64,000 bases of DNA from an uncultured Mucilaginibacter sp. (GTDB lineage: Bacteria; Bacteroidota; Bacteroidia; Sphingobacteriales; Sphingobacteriaceae): the NCBI GenBank assembly GCA_913775265.1, contig CAJYJH010000010.1, positions 62,001 to 126,000 on the forward strand, read 5' to 3'. Positions within the stretch are counted from its first letter, which is position 1. Each line of letters opens with the position of its first letter. This document shows, piece by piece, positions 10,201 through 19,881 of this stretch. The notes beneath the pieces were generated by a model. The model ran no database searches. It had not been told where the DNA came from and saw only the letters and a program-made list of their open reading frames with translations. Position numbers and translations under genes: made by a program.

Positions 10201-12351
10201 TTAAAACATTGGTTGTAACCGTTCCCATTTTACTTTCCATTTACCATCCTTTGGGAAGCCTGGATTTGTGAGTTTACAACCATCCCAACCGGCACACATC
10301 AATGCTACAGCGGTTAATAGGCCGCCGTTACCGGGCAGATATATACGTAGACGATCATCCTGAAAATTATGCCCGTTTGGCAAATATGTATTTGTTTTTA
10401 TAGGCATAAATAACGAGTTGATTGCCTTATCGGGCATACCCAGACGGGTGGCGGCCATAGCTGTCATCGGGAAATCCCAGCCCCAGGTATCTTTCCAGTC
10501 CCATGTTTTCCAAACCAGATCAAATGTTTTTTTCATTACTGCTGTGTCTAGTCGTTGGTTATAGGGTAACATACCATAAGTAGCTAACACAGATGGATGA
10601 TCAGTCAGCAACTTAGGATTAGTATAAGAATCTGGTGCACTTTCTGCAGCCAGGTAAACACCATCTTTTTGCGGCAACGCCGACAGCTTGCTCATTACCT
10701 CGGCATACTTTGGGTTAGGTTGCAAGCCCAAACGCTTGCGCCATTGCTGTGCGGTTTGCAGTGCCCAGTACCAGTATTGCATCTCGTAAGTGGGGTTAAA
10801 AGTATCTTCGGGCTTGTAGCGCTCTTGCGCTAAAATGATGCCTTTGCCTAACAGATAACGGTTTTGTGCTTTATCATAATAGGCAAACGAGGCGACAAAA
10901 TCGGCCGTAGCAAATACCAAATCCTTGTACCGGTTTAATACGGCTTTATCATTATGCAAACGGTAAACAGATTCGGCAAAGGTGATAAAATGCGGCTGCT
11001 GCCAAACCAGGAATGCCCCTACCGATGACGGACTTTCGTTACCCTCCGGATCGGTCATTTTTTGCCAGCGCACACCTTCGTAGCCTTGGCGCTGCGCTAT
11101 TTTACGGGCATTGTTTTCCACCTTGGCATTTTTATACCAAGCCATGCTTTTTTCGAGCAGCGCGGGGCGTTGCCAAAGCGCATAATGCAGGCTATGCCAC
11201 CAATGCATTTCTAAATGCGGTTTGCCATACCAGCTGTTGTAAACCAAACCTGTTTCTTGCGGTGGGTAAGCCCCTGCCGATTGTATACGGGTAAGCCATT
11301 GTGATAAAACAACACGACGCTCCAGTTCTTCAGCCCGCGGATCGGTACTACCCGAAAAATCTACCGCCCCACCGCTTTGCCAAAACGCAGGCCATGCCTG
11401 CTGGTTATTTGAAGCGGTTTCGTTATAGGTGTGTGCTTTGCTTAACTGCTGAACAGGAGTGAACAAACAGGTAAACGTGAGTTCATTGGCAGCTTTACCG
11501 GGTGTTAGTATAAATTGATGCCTGACCGGATTCTCCAATTTTGCATTGCCCGACCAGTTCAATTGAGTAAAATATTGATTGTCATCTAATCGGTGATTGA
11601 TGAGCGCCTGATTGCCGGTTTGCTGAATAATACCGGAGTTATGCTTTTCTGGATAGGTATGGTTAGTGCCGTAATCTCCCCATTCATTGGTTGGGAATGG
11701 GTAGCGCAACTGCACCTTTAAGCGCCCTTGCTGCAGTAAAACAGAGTTTACTTTTACAGCTATTTCATCCTGCTGCTGGTTTACGTAGGTAGTAACATCT
11801 ACCGGAACACCTTCTACCACAAAATGGCTTTGCAAGGCACCTGTCCACATATCCAGTTTTTGGCTGATGTTTTTGAGATCACTGATATTTGCTACCGCAC
11901 CATTCTTTTTATAAATAATGAAGCCGAGGTTACCTAATTGCAGTCGGTGTACATTTTGCCTAAACCAGTTGGAGGCATCGCGGTTGCGTTTAGGCTCGTT
12001 CCATTGCACCGAATACAACTCCTGCCTGTTGTTAATTTGGTAAGGCTTCAAGGTCTCTTCAAACTTATAGCCGACAGTATCTTTAAAACTGTGCCAGCCC
12101 CATTCGGATTGAGTACCCAACGGAACACCTTTTTCGTAGTATTCTGGAAAGGTCTGCAACCCGGTAATATCTGCCGTGAAAGCAAACTTGCCATTACCTA
12201 ACGAGAGCGATGAAAGCGAATCGGTGGTATGTAGCACTACATTATGCCTTTGCACCAGCGCCTTGCGGTCTATTTGGGTTTGTGCTCCAACAACAGACGT
12301 CGTCAGGGTTAAACCTGTTAGCAAATACAGTTTATTAAACCAATATTTCAT
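10201..12351 (-). CDS. Secreted glycoside hydrolase, GH65-like (alpha/alpha)6 fold candidate
   Basis: 716 aa, signal peptide, SLGNGKFAFTADITGLQTFPEYY N-terminus and HLEMHWWHSLHYALWQRPALL region. Confidence 0.55.
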   Translation of the reverse strand: MKYWFNKLYLLTGLTLTTSVVGAQTQIDRKALVQRHNVVLHTTDSLSSLSLGNGKFAFTADITGLQTFPEYYEKGVPLGTQSEWGWHSFKDTVGYKFEETLKPYQINNRQELYSVQWNEPKRNRDASNWFRQNVHRLQLGNLGFIIYKKNGAVANISDLKNISQKLDMWTGALQSHFVVEGVPVDVTTYVNQQQDEIAVKVNSVLLQQGRLKVQLRYPFPTNEWGDYGTNHTYPEKHNSGIIQQTGNQALINHRLDDNQYFTQLNWSGNAKLENPVRHQFILTPGKAANELTFTCLFTPVQQLSKAHTYNETASNNQQAWPAFWQSGGAVDFSGSTDPRAEELERRVVLSQWLTRIQSAGAYPPQETGLVYNSWYGKPHLEMHWWHSLHYALWQRPALLEKSMAWYKNAKVENNARKIAQRQGYEGVRWQKMTDPEGNESPSSVGAFLVWQQPHFITFAESVYRLHNDKAVLNRYKDLVFATADFVASFAYYDKAQNRYLLGKGIILAQERYKPEDTFNPTYEMQYWYWALQTAQQWRKRLGLQPNPKYAEVMSKLSALPQKDGVYLAAESAPDSYTNPKLLTDHPSVLATYGMLPYNQRLDTAVMKKTFDLVWKTWDWKDTWGWDFPMTAMAATRLGMPDKAINSLFMPIKTNTYLPNGHNFQDDRLRIYLPGNGGLLTAVALMCAGWDGCKLTNPGFPKDGKWKVKWERLQPMF

Positions 12352-12360
12352 AAATGTTTA

Positions 12361-13434
12361 TTACGTTATCTTAAAAAGGAAAGAAGAAGCCGTCATGTAC
12401 TTACCGCCTTGCGATGCGGTAAACAGATAGGTTGGCTTGCCGTTTTGAAATAGTAATTGCGGCCGCTCAAACCGACCATATTTTTTGAGATAAGACGGCG
12501 GATCGGGCTGTTTGATGCCGTAATGCGAAGCATCGTAATAAGCAATTTGCGGCTCATCCCAACGCAAACCATTTTTTGATTGCATCAGCAAGCCGTATTC
12601 ATGATTAAATATACCCATGTCTCGTGCCAGCATATTGATGCGTCCTTTATCGGTCCACACAAAGGCATCTTCTAACTGCGCATTGTTGGGTCTTGATGAA
12701 AAATCAATTACAGGGTTGCCTTTATATCTTATATAAGGCCCTTCCAGTTTCTGTGCTATAGCCAGCCCATATTTGCGATTGCCTCTTACCACCGGATCGG
12801 CCGAGTTTTCGTACTCTGCCGTGTTCCACGATTTATAGTATAACCAATATTCTCCCTTATGTTTGATGAAAGCCGGATTGGTGGTGCAATGATCATCCCA
12901 GGCGCCGGCCGGGCCCGCTTCGAGCAAAGTTGCGTCGGGGCGCTTCCAGGGGCCGTCCAGCGTTGGTGCGGTGGCTAAACCGATGCGCTTCGTATTAGTT
13001 TTTCCGTTGGAGTTACCCATAAAAAACAAACAGTATTGCCCGTCAACATATTTTATAGACGGATTGTGGCAGGTCGTGGCATCCCAGTAACCCGGTCCGC
13101 GCGGCGCCATTATTACATTAGTAAACTTAAATTCTTCTTCCGGGCTATCAGCAACAGCGTGGCAGATTTCCGATCCATTAATCCATCCTCCCATCTTTTT
13201 ACCGGCTACCCAGCGCGAAAAGAAGATATGTATTTTACCATCTGCAGCTTCAATAGGACTGTTACACCATACATAGTAACCATCCATTTCCAATCTGCGC
13301 CCTATTGGTTTAAGTTTATTGGCAAAATCGGATACGTTACCAGCTTCGGTTAATAAACCGGCCTGTACTAACTGCGGCATAACTAAAGCAGCAGAACTCA
13401 ATGCCAGCTTTTCTACAAAATCTCTCCTGTCCAT
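12361..13434 (-). CDS. GH43/GH117-like beta-propeller glycosidase with Tat-like leader
   Basis: MDRRDFVEKLALSSAALVMPQ leader; propeller-like motifs (GYWDATTCHNPSIKYVDGQYCLFFMGNSNG; LEDAFVWTDKGRINMLARDM). Confidence 0.65.
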   Translation of the reverse strand: MDRRDFVEKLALSSAALVMPQLVQAGLLTEAGNVSDFANKLKPIGRRLEMDGYYVWCNSPIEAADGKIHIFFSRWVAGKKMGGWINGSEICHAVADSPEEEFKFTNVIMAPRGPGYWDATTCHNPSIKYVDGQYCLFFMGNSNGKTNTKRIGLATAPTLDGPWKRPDATLLEAGPAGAWDDHCTTNPAFIKHKGEYWLYYKSWNTAEYENSADPVVRGNRKYGLAIAQKLEGPYIRYKGNPVIDFSSRPNNAQLEDAFVWTDKGRINMLARDMGIFNHEYGLLMQSKNGLRWDEPQIAYYDASHYGIKQPDPPSYLKKYGRFERPQLLFQNGKPTYLFTASQGGKYMTASSFLFKIT

Positions 13435-13613
13435 AAGGCTATGTTAACACTAGCGTCATTAAGCTAATTTAACCTATATGTTTTGGCCAACAAAGATGTA
13501 ACACCGTTATTACTGACGTTACACTTTATAATAATATCATAAGTAAACTTTTTGCTACAGGCAATTGAGTAAAGCGTCTGACAAAATCAGACAAAAACAT
13601 TATTCAAATATGC

Positions 13614-14336
13614 TTACAATGTTTTCAACAATATGTTCCGGTATTCCACTTTCATAGGAGGTCCAACATGCACTTGTACGCCCAACAAGCCATTCATCTT
13701 TCGATTTACCCTGTCATTATCTATCACTTCAGACATCAGTACACTGTTAATGTAGTGCTGTAAGCGGTTACCTTTAGCAACAATGCGCAATTTATTCCAA
13801 CCATCAGGCTTAATGTTTTTAACCAAGTCGAGGGTGTTGCCAATAGAATCGATGAGTTTAGGTTTGTTATCAGTAGTCAATAAAGTTTTTTGTCCGCGCA
13901 GGGCCAGAAACTGGCGGCCGCGTTCTTCATAATTTTGGCCTGAATAGCGTGGGTAGCCAAGGTTGTATTTGTCCTTACCATCTAAATCAGCCTGGTAACC
14001 TTTAAGGGCATAGCGTAACGTATCAATTTCTGAACTGCGGTAATTTACGCCGCTGTTACCTTTGGCTGATATACGATACTCCAGTTTAAGATCAAAATCA
14101 GCAGTTGTGCCTCCACGCCAAATCAAAAAGGTATTACGCTTTAACAATGTTGCAGCAGTCACTTCTTCGATAATAGCTCCGTTTTCTACCCGCCAATAAA
14201 GTGAGTCACCGTCCCAATCGATTAAATTAACGCCGTTAAAGATAGGCTTGTAAGTATGAGCAGGCTTTTGCGTATTACAACTGCCAAAAACCCAAGCAAC
14301 TGATATAGTAAATAAGGCCAGACATAAATTTCTCAT
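13614..14336 (-). CDS. DUF1080 (3-keto-disaccharide hydrolase family) lipoprotein
   Basis: Lipobox (VFGSCN), FNGVNLIDWDG, NSGVNYRS, GLLGVQVHVGPPMKVEYRNILLK. Confidence 0.85.
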   Translation of the reverse strand: MRNLCLALFTISVAWVFGSCNTQKPAHTYKPIFNGVNLIDWDGDSLYWRVENGAIIEEVTAATLLKRNTFLIWRGGTTADFDLKLEYRISAKGNSGVNYRSSEIDTLRYALKGYQADLDGKDKYNLGYPRYSGQNYEERGRQFLALRGQKTLLTTDNKPKLIDSIGNTLDLVKNIKPDGWNKLRIVAKGNRLQHYINSVLMSEVIDNDRVNRKMNGLLGVQVHVGPPMKVEYRNILLKTL

Positions 14337-14819
14337 TTTAAGGTAACGATTCCTATCAGTTAATCTTTATTTTTTGAGTGAAAACAATATGTATTGAGCG
14401 AAAGATATGCTCGCAGCGCAAGGTTATTAATTGATTATCAACAACCGGTGCAACACTTAGCAAAGTGTAATATATCTTATGTTTACTAAAATAACCGTAA
14501 AAAAGTTATTGATAAATTAACAATATCTGCAAAAGAGAAAGCAAAATATTTACAGACATTGCAACAATATTGACTGTAGAGTAAATCTTTTGTAGGCAGT
14601 ATAAAATTTCGAGTCGTTCTAAACAAATTTTGGATTAACAGGTTTATCAGCTAACATGCGCATTTATAAAACACAATACGAAATGTTGTATCTGTGCTGG
14701 TAATAAATAAACACAACTTACGGTAAAAAAAGCACAAGGACTGACAGAATTATTTTTTTGAATTTGAGGATAAGACCAATTTGATATTATATTTCAAATT
14801 AAATATTTTAATCTAAAAT

Positions 14820-14871
14820 AACTTACGTTAAGCAAAAAATAAAACATTTTATTTTTTGCTTAACGTAAGTT
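14820..14871. repeat. Perfect inverted repeat, 25-nt arms, 2-nt centre
   Basis: AACTTACGTTAAGCAAAAAATAAAA-ca-TTTTATTTTTTGCTTAACGTAAGTT read directly from the sequence. Confidence 0.95.
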
Positions 14872-15018
14872 TAAGAGGTAAGGTATAAGGTCAAAAAAAA
14901 TAAAACTTTTTCAAAAATTTATTATTATCTTGTGTAACTTTTTAATAAGTGTATATTTATTTCAAAAAAGTGTTAATAAAATAGTTATTTTGGAGATCAA
15001 AGTCAAATTTGCCATTAC

Positions 15019-15573
15019 ATGAAAATCAAAATCACCTTACTTATCCTATTGAGCTCGTTTATCATTAGTAAAACGACCTATGCACAATTACTTGGTACGG
15101 CCAACTCGCGTTACAGTGAGTACCAATGGCACATAAGCGTTGGAGTAGAAGGTTTGCTAAACTCAAGCCCTGGAAGTTCTTATTACAGCCCGGGTGTAGG
15201 CGGTACAGTACGTTTGCAATACGACTTAACACAAAACGTTGGTTTAACTGCTACCACAGGATACTATTTATTACCAGGCAAAACTAACGCAAGTGCATCA
15301 ATTATGCAGCCTGATTTAAAATTGATACCATTTAAATTAGGTGCCAAAGCTTATTTTACTCCAAACTGGTACTTAATGGGTGAGGTTGGTTTAGCTTCAG
15401 CACATCCATACTTAAATCTGCAGTCTAAATCAAAGTTCAGCAAAATTATTGCTCCGTCTATTGGTTACGAAACCTCACAATTTGAAACTTCACTGGCTTT
15501 CATGAACGTTCACCATAAAGGAGATTATGTAAGTAACGTAGTTTTACGTGTTGCTTACAATTTCAATTTCTAA
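15019..15573 (+). CDS. Outer-membrane beta-barrel protein
   Basis: Signal peptide; alternating beta-strand pattern; terminal aromatic residue (RVAYNFNF). Confidence 0.75.
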   Translation: MKIKITLLILLSSFIISKTTYAQLLGTANSRYSEYQWHISVGVEGLLNSSPGSSYYSPGVGGTVRLQYDLTQNVGLTATTGYYLLPGKTNASASIMQPDLKLIPFKLGAKAYFTPNWYLMGEVGLASAHPYLNLQSKSKFSKIIAPSIGYETSQFETSLAFMNVHHKGDYVSNVVLRVAYNFNF

Positions 15574-15598
15574 AAACAATTAATCGAGTATCTCCTAT

Positions 15599-15642
15599 AA
15601 AAGCAAAGGGCTTAGTTCAATTGAACTAAGCCCTTTGCTTTT
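15599..15642 (+). terminator. Rho-independent terminator after the beta-barrel gene
   Basis: Perfect 22-nt arms (AAAAGCAAAGGGCTTAGTTCAA and its reverse complement) followed by a T run. Confidence 0.85.
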
Positions 15643-15775
15643 TTTATATATTTACAGATAAGCTTTTAGTGACAGGTAATTTATCCAAGTACAGGTTGTA
15701 CTATGTATGTTTATGATCTGTAACAGGCAAATAAACAGCTACTAACCTGCGGTTGTCATACATCCTGTATTTATA

Positions 15776-16345
15776 TTATAGTCCAGTGGGCTCATCAATC
15801 TTAAATTTACGTTCTCTTATAAAAACGGCAGGGTTACCTGCGTAAATTTTATAAGGCTCGAGTTGCTTTGTTGCTACTGAATTTACTGTTAAAATGGCAT
15901 GAGAAAGGCAGGTTACTCCCGGACAGACTACGCTTTGAGCACCTATCCAAACGCCTTCTTCCAATACAATTTTACCTAAACGGTACGGAAAGTCAGGTAA
16001 AGTATAATCATGATTGCCGGTTAAAAGCATTGCTCCCTGCGACAGGCAAACGTTAGCTCCGATAGTTACATCTTCCAAATTATCAATCCATACGCCTTCG
16101 CCAACCCAACAATTATCGCCGATACTTAAGCGCCAAGGGTTTTTGATTCGCACTCCGGGCTTTAATACAATACCTGTCCCCACCCTTGCACCAAACGCCC
16201 GTAAAATAGATAGCTTTAATTTACCCGGCCATGGCAGCGGACTATTAAATATGTAATTATTAATCAGGTACCAACTCAAGACCTTAAGCTTTCCTGCCCC
16301 TACTTTATAATTTCCGGTATCGAACGTTGATAAATCTGTTTTCAT
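15776..16345 (-). CDS. WcaF-like hexapeptide-repeat acetyltransferase
   Basis: Left-handed beta-helix hexapeptide repeats; LSIGDNCWVGEGVWIDNLEDVTIGANVCLSQGAMLLTGNHD. Confidence 0.8.
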   Translation of the reverse strand: MKTDLSTFDTGNYKVGAGKLKVLSWYLINNYIFNSPLPWPGKLKLSILRAFGARVGTGIVLKPGVRIKNPWRLSIGDNCWVGEGVWIDNLEDVTIGANVCLSQGAMLLTGNHDYTLPDFPYRLGKIVLEEGVWIGAQSVVCPGVTCLSHAILTVNSVATKQLEPYKIYAGNPAVFIRERKFKIDEPTGL

Positions 16346-16396
16346 AAGATAAGCAGCGATTTACTAATATAAATGTGGATCGGATTGAAGCGACGC

Positions 16397-17491
16397 TTAG
16401 CTATGCTGATTAGCCACTAATTTCAACACTTCAAAAATCTTGTTAAAAAACTTGTTTTCTGTAAAAGTCGATGCTGCATAATTACGGTTCACATCGGCAA
16501 ACCTTTTAACGTTGCCCGGTATGTCTGCATATATCTTTTCTAAGCACGCTGCGATTTCCTGTGGAGATTGTGGTTTAACCAAGTATCCGTTATCTGCACC
16601 TATTATGTCCGGGATACCGGCATGCTGCGTACTAATAATGATATTTCCGGTAGCCAAGCCTTCTAACAATGAAATGGGTTGTCCTTCCATTTTGTAATAA
16701 GTGGGCAGCACAAAAACATTCGCCTCCTGCAATTTTTGTTTCTTTTTATCGCCGGTAATAGTATTTACATACGCTACAGAACTACCTAATTGCTGTAGGC
16801 GCGATTCTATCTCGGGCTTGATGCCTACCTCCATTGAACCTGCAATGGTTGCCTCGAAAGGAATATTAGACTTCTGCAGCAACAGCAGCGCATCTAAAAC
16901 ATCGAGTATACCCTTTTCCCGCATCAAATTGCTGAGATAAATAATCCCCAGCTTATCAGTTCGTTTTTGAGGAACGGTAGAATAGAGTGTGTTGTCTACA
17001 AAGTTCTCGACAACAAAAACTTTGCTGAGCGGTATCAAACCGTCAAAATTGTGTACCAAAGATTTTGATAAAACAATACCTGCTGCACATTTTGATAACA
17101 AAAAATGAAATATCTTTTTCTTTATTCCGGTAAGCAACTGGTATTGCTTGCCTAAGTAATTGCCATGTACATGAATAACATACGGCTTATTAGACAAAAT
17201 GCACAATAAGATAAACGGAGAGTATTTTACAATACCGAAAAAGGTTTGACCGGGCGTTAAGTAAACGACATCATTTGAAAATATCTTGAATGCACCAAAG
17301 TAAACCGGTATAAAAGAAAACGCCTTTTTGAACGAAAATTGGTTACCCTGTTTAGATGATATGACGGATGTATTGGTATTTACCGTATCATGTGCTACGT
17401 GCTCAGCTACAAAGTTTTGCTGTAATATTTTATTGGCATACGAGCATCCATCGATCGGAAGCGGAAAAGGACCTATAATTAATACTTTCAT
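16397..17491 (-). CDS. Glycosyltransferase family 4
   Basis: GT-B fold motifs (ANVFVLPTYYKMEGQPISLLEGLATGNIIISTQHAGIPDII). Confidence 0.85.
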   Translation of the reverse strand: MKVLIIGPFPLPIDGCSYANKILQQNFVAEHVAHDTVNTNTSVISSKQGNQFSFKKAFSFIPVYFGAFKIFSNDVVYLTPGQTFFGIVKYSPFILLCILSNKPYVIHVHGNYLGKQYQLLTGIKKKIFHFLLSKCAAGIVLSKSLVHNFDGLIPLSKVFVVENFVDNTLYSTVPQKRTDKLGIIYLSNLMREKGILDVLDALLLLQKSNIPFEATIAGSMEVGIKPEIESRLQQLGSSVAYVNTITGDKKKQKLQEANVFVLPTYYKMEGQPISLLEGLATGNIIISTQHAGIPDIIGADNGYLVKPQSPQEIAACLEKIYADIPGNVKRFADVNRNYAASTFTENKFFNKIFEVLKLVANQHS

Positions 17492-17514
17492 AGTTGGAGG
17501 TGGTAGTATTCCCG

Positions 17515-18645
17515 TCAGGCTAATTGTCGGGTAAAAATATCATAAACCTTTGCCGCATAATAATCTGACGATATTAAAGGTATCAACTGGGTAGATGCCT
17601 GCTTAAGTTTCATTCGCTTTTGCTCATCAAAAAGCATAACCTGCATTGCATTTCTAAAATCTTCTACACTATCTGACTTGCAAATAATACCTAAATCGGG
17701 CGATGTAATCAACTCAACGGCAGCCCCAACCTGGTCACTGCTAATTACAGGCAAATGGGCGGCTATCGCTTCGTTAACTACAACAGCCCAGCCGTCATAA
17801 CGGCTTGCAAAGGCGAAGATGTCGGCTATGGCAAAAAAGTACGGAATATCCTCCGGCTTTTGAAATCCGGCCAGTATGATCCGGTTATCCAATCCACACA
17901 ACTCCTGCAGTTCAGCTTTTTGAACGCCATCGCCAATTATAATTAACCTCGCATCATCGCGTTTTATCTGGGTAAAGGCCGATATTAAAATATCCATACC
18001 TTTACGTTGTATTAGTGATCCAGAAGAAAGAATGATGATTTCTCCATTAGGCTTATAACGCTGTGTAAACTCTTCTTTTCTGCTCTCATCTATATTGATA
18101 AATTCTTTACTATTAATGTTGTAAGGAACAATAAATTTGGGCGTATTAACACCATAAGCTTCAAAGGAACGGGCAGCCTTCCTGCCAATGCAGAATATTG
18201 CGTTACAGGTTAATGTTAATATACGCAGCATCAACCATTTTACAGCGTATTTTATTTTACCTTTTACTTCAAATAGTGGCTCGCTGTAGTAAGCCACCTT
18301 TTTACCTTTGATGCGGCCAAATAGCAATGCAAAAAATCCATTGGGTATCCAGTAACTTCCGCCTACAATGATGTTTTCGCTTTTATCATTCCAAACGGTT
18401 TTAAATATCTGCCAGCTAAAATGAAAATCAACAATCTTTTTTTGAACGGCTTTTGCTATGCCGTTATTCTTTAACACTATAACTTTATAATCAAAGTTCA
18501 GATTAAAATCCCACTCCCTGTTGCTCTCCGTTGCCGAATAATAAACTACGGTAAGCGTGAAGAGCTTTGACAGCTCATCAAAAAACGAAAGCTGATAAGG
18601 CGTTGGTATATTGGTGTAAAAGGTAAGTGTAGGCTTATTAATCAT
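17515..18645 (-). CDS. Glycosyltransferase family 4
   Basis: SSGSLIQRKGMDILISAF; ADIFAFASRYDGWAVVVNEAIAAHLPVI. Confidence 0.85.
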   Translation of the reverse strand: MINKPTLTFYTNIPTPYQLSFFDELSKLFTLTVVYYSATESNREWDFNLNFDYKVIVLKNNGIAKAVQKKIVDFHFSWQIFKTVWNDKSENIIVGGSYWIPNGFFALLFGRIKGKKVAYYSEPLFEVKGKIKYAVKWLMLRILTLTCNAIFCIGRKAARSFEAYGVNTPKFIVPYNINSKEFINIDESRKEEFTQRYKPNGEIIILSSGSLIQRKGMDILISAFTQIKRDDARLIIIGDGVQKAELQELCGLDNRIILAGFQKPEDIPYFFAIADIFAFASRYDGWAVVVNEAIAAHLPVISSDQVGAAVELITSPDLGIICKSDSVEDFRNAMQVMLFDEQKRMKLKQASTQLIPLISSDYYAAKVYDIFTRQLA

Positions 18646-18663
18646 CAGATGATACTGAAAGTT

Positions 18664-19881
18664 TTAATCTTCTGTTAGTTTAGCCAAGCTATCGGCGAAG
18701 TTTTCGAGACTAAACCGTTTTACGGTTTCTAAACAGTTAGATGACGTTTTTTTTAATAGTTCAGGATGTTCCAAACACTCAATTAAGACTTTTTCCAGTG
18801 CATCAGCATCGCAAGTATCAAGTTCTAATCCATTAACTTGATCAACTACCACTTTGCCGCAATGCTTGCTGGCAATAACCGGTAGCTGCCAGGCCATAGC
18901 TTCCAATTGTGTAAGCCCAAAGCCATCTGATAATGTCGGGAAAAGGAATATATCAGAGGTTTGATAGTAAACATCCGTATCTGCCCTAGACGCGACACCA
19001 TTGTATTGAATATTTGGTTTATCCAACAGTTTCATGTCTAACTCATTTTGCCCTACCATTACAAACTCTACGGGTTTGTTAATCAGTCGTGATGCAACTT
19101 CTAAGGCAATATGAACACCCTTTCTTAAAGTGAGTGTTCCTAAAAATAAGCAACGCAGAGGTCGCTCTTTACTAAAAACAAACGGATATTCTTTTTTGAA
19201 ATCAAGATGTTTTTTTTCGATCTGAAAAGGTAATGGTATCACCTTAATTTTACGCTCGTCTATACCTTCTTCTATCAAAGCATCTTTACTCCATAATGAA
19301 TTGGCCATAATTACATCCGCCAAACCACATTCTTCCCGCCAGGCTTTCCAGTAACTTTTAGGGGCAGGCTCCCAATGAGTAGTGTAAACGTCACCATGAC
19401 GGGCAACAATATCTGCTACGATCTGTTCTTCTTTTAAACCAGGGTCTATCTGAAAAAGAATCTTTTTTTGATTGCGCTGCCTGGCAATATGAAAAACCTT
19501 AAGCGAGGTATAACTGATCCCTAAAACAGCATCAGTTGCAGGTAGTTGCCTAAATATCTTTTCGGCAATATTTTCAAAATGCTTGTTACGTTCTATAATC
19601 AGATCCCAGCCTTTTAACTTTCTGGCTCTGAGCATCACTTCAACGGCTAAAAACTTCAAGCTGAACCGCTTTACAGCATTTGACGGAATAGCCGGCGAAA
19701 ACCTGCTGGCGAATGATTTAACTAACCTAACCGGGCTGTTAGCAAACCCCGATCTTATTGCAGCCGAGGCGATCCAGGTATCTGTTATTAAATAACTTAA
19801 GTTACCTTTTAATTGAAGTGCCTTTGGTATTAAATAATGCGCCCGTGCACCAATATGAACACAAATCACCTTATGCTTCAT
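18664..19881 (-). CDS. Glycosyltransferase family 4
   Basis: GTLTLRKGVHIALEVA; SDIFLFPTLSDGFGLTQLEAMAWQLPVIAS. Confidence 0.85.
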   Translation of the reverse strand: MKHKVICVHIGARAHYLIPKALQLKGNLSYLITDTWIASAAIRSGFANSPVRLVKSFASRFSPAIPSNAVKRFSLKFLAVEVMLRARKLKGWDLIIERNKHFENIAEKIFRQLPATDAVLGISYTSLKVFHIARQRNQKKILFQIDPGLKEEQIVADIVARHGDVYTTHWEPAPKSYWKAWREECGLADVIMANSLWSKDALIEEGIDERKIKVIPLPFQIEKKHLDFKKEYPFVFSKERPLRCLFLGTLTLRKGVHIALEVASRLINKPVEFVMVGQNELDMKLLDKPNIQYNGVASRADTDVYYQTSDIFLFPTLSDGFGLTQLEAMAWQLPVIASKHCGKVVVDQVNGLELDTCDADALEKVLIECLEHPELLKKTSSNCLETVKRFSLENFADSLAKLTED

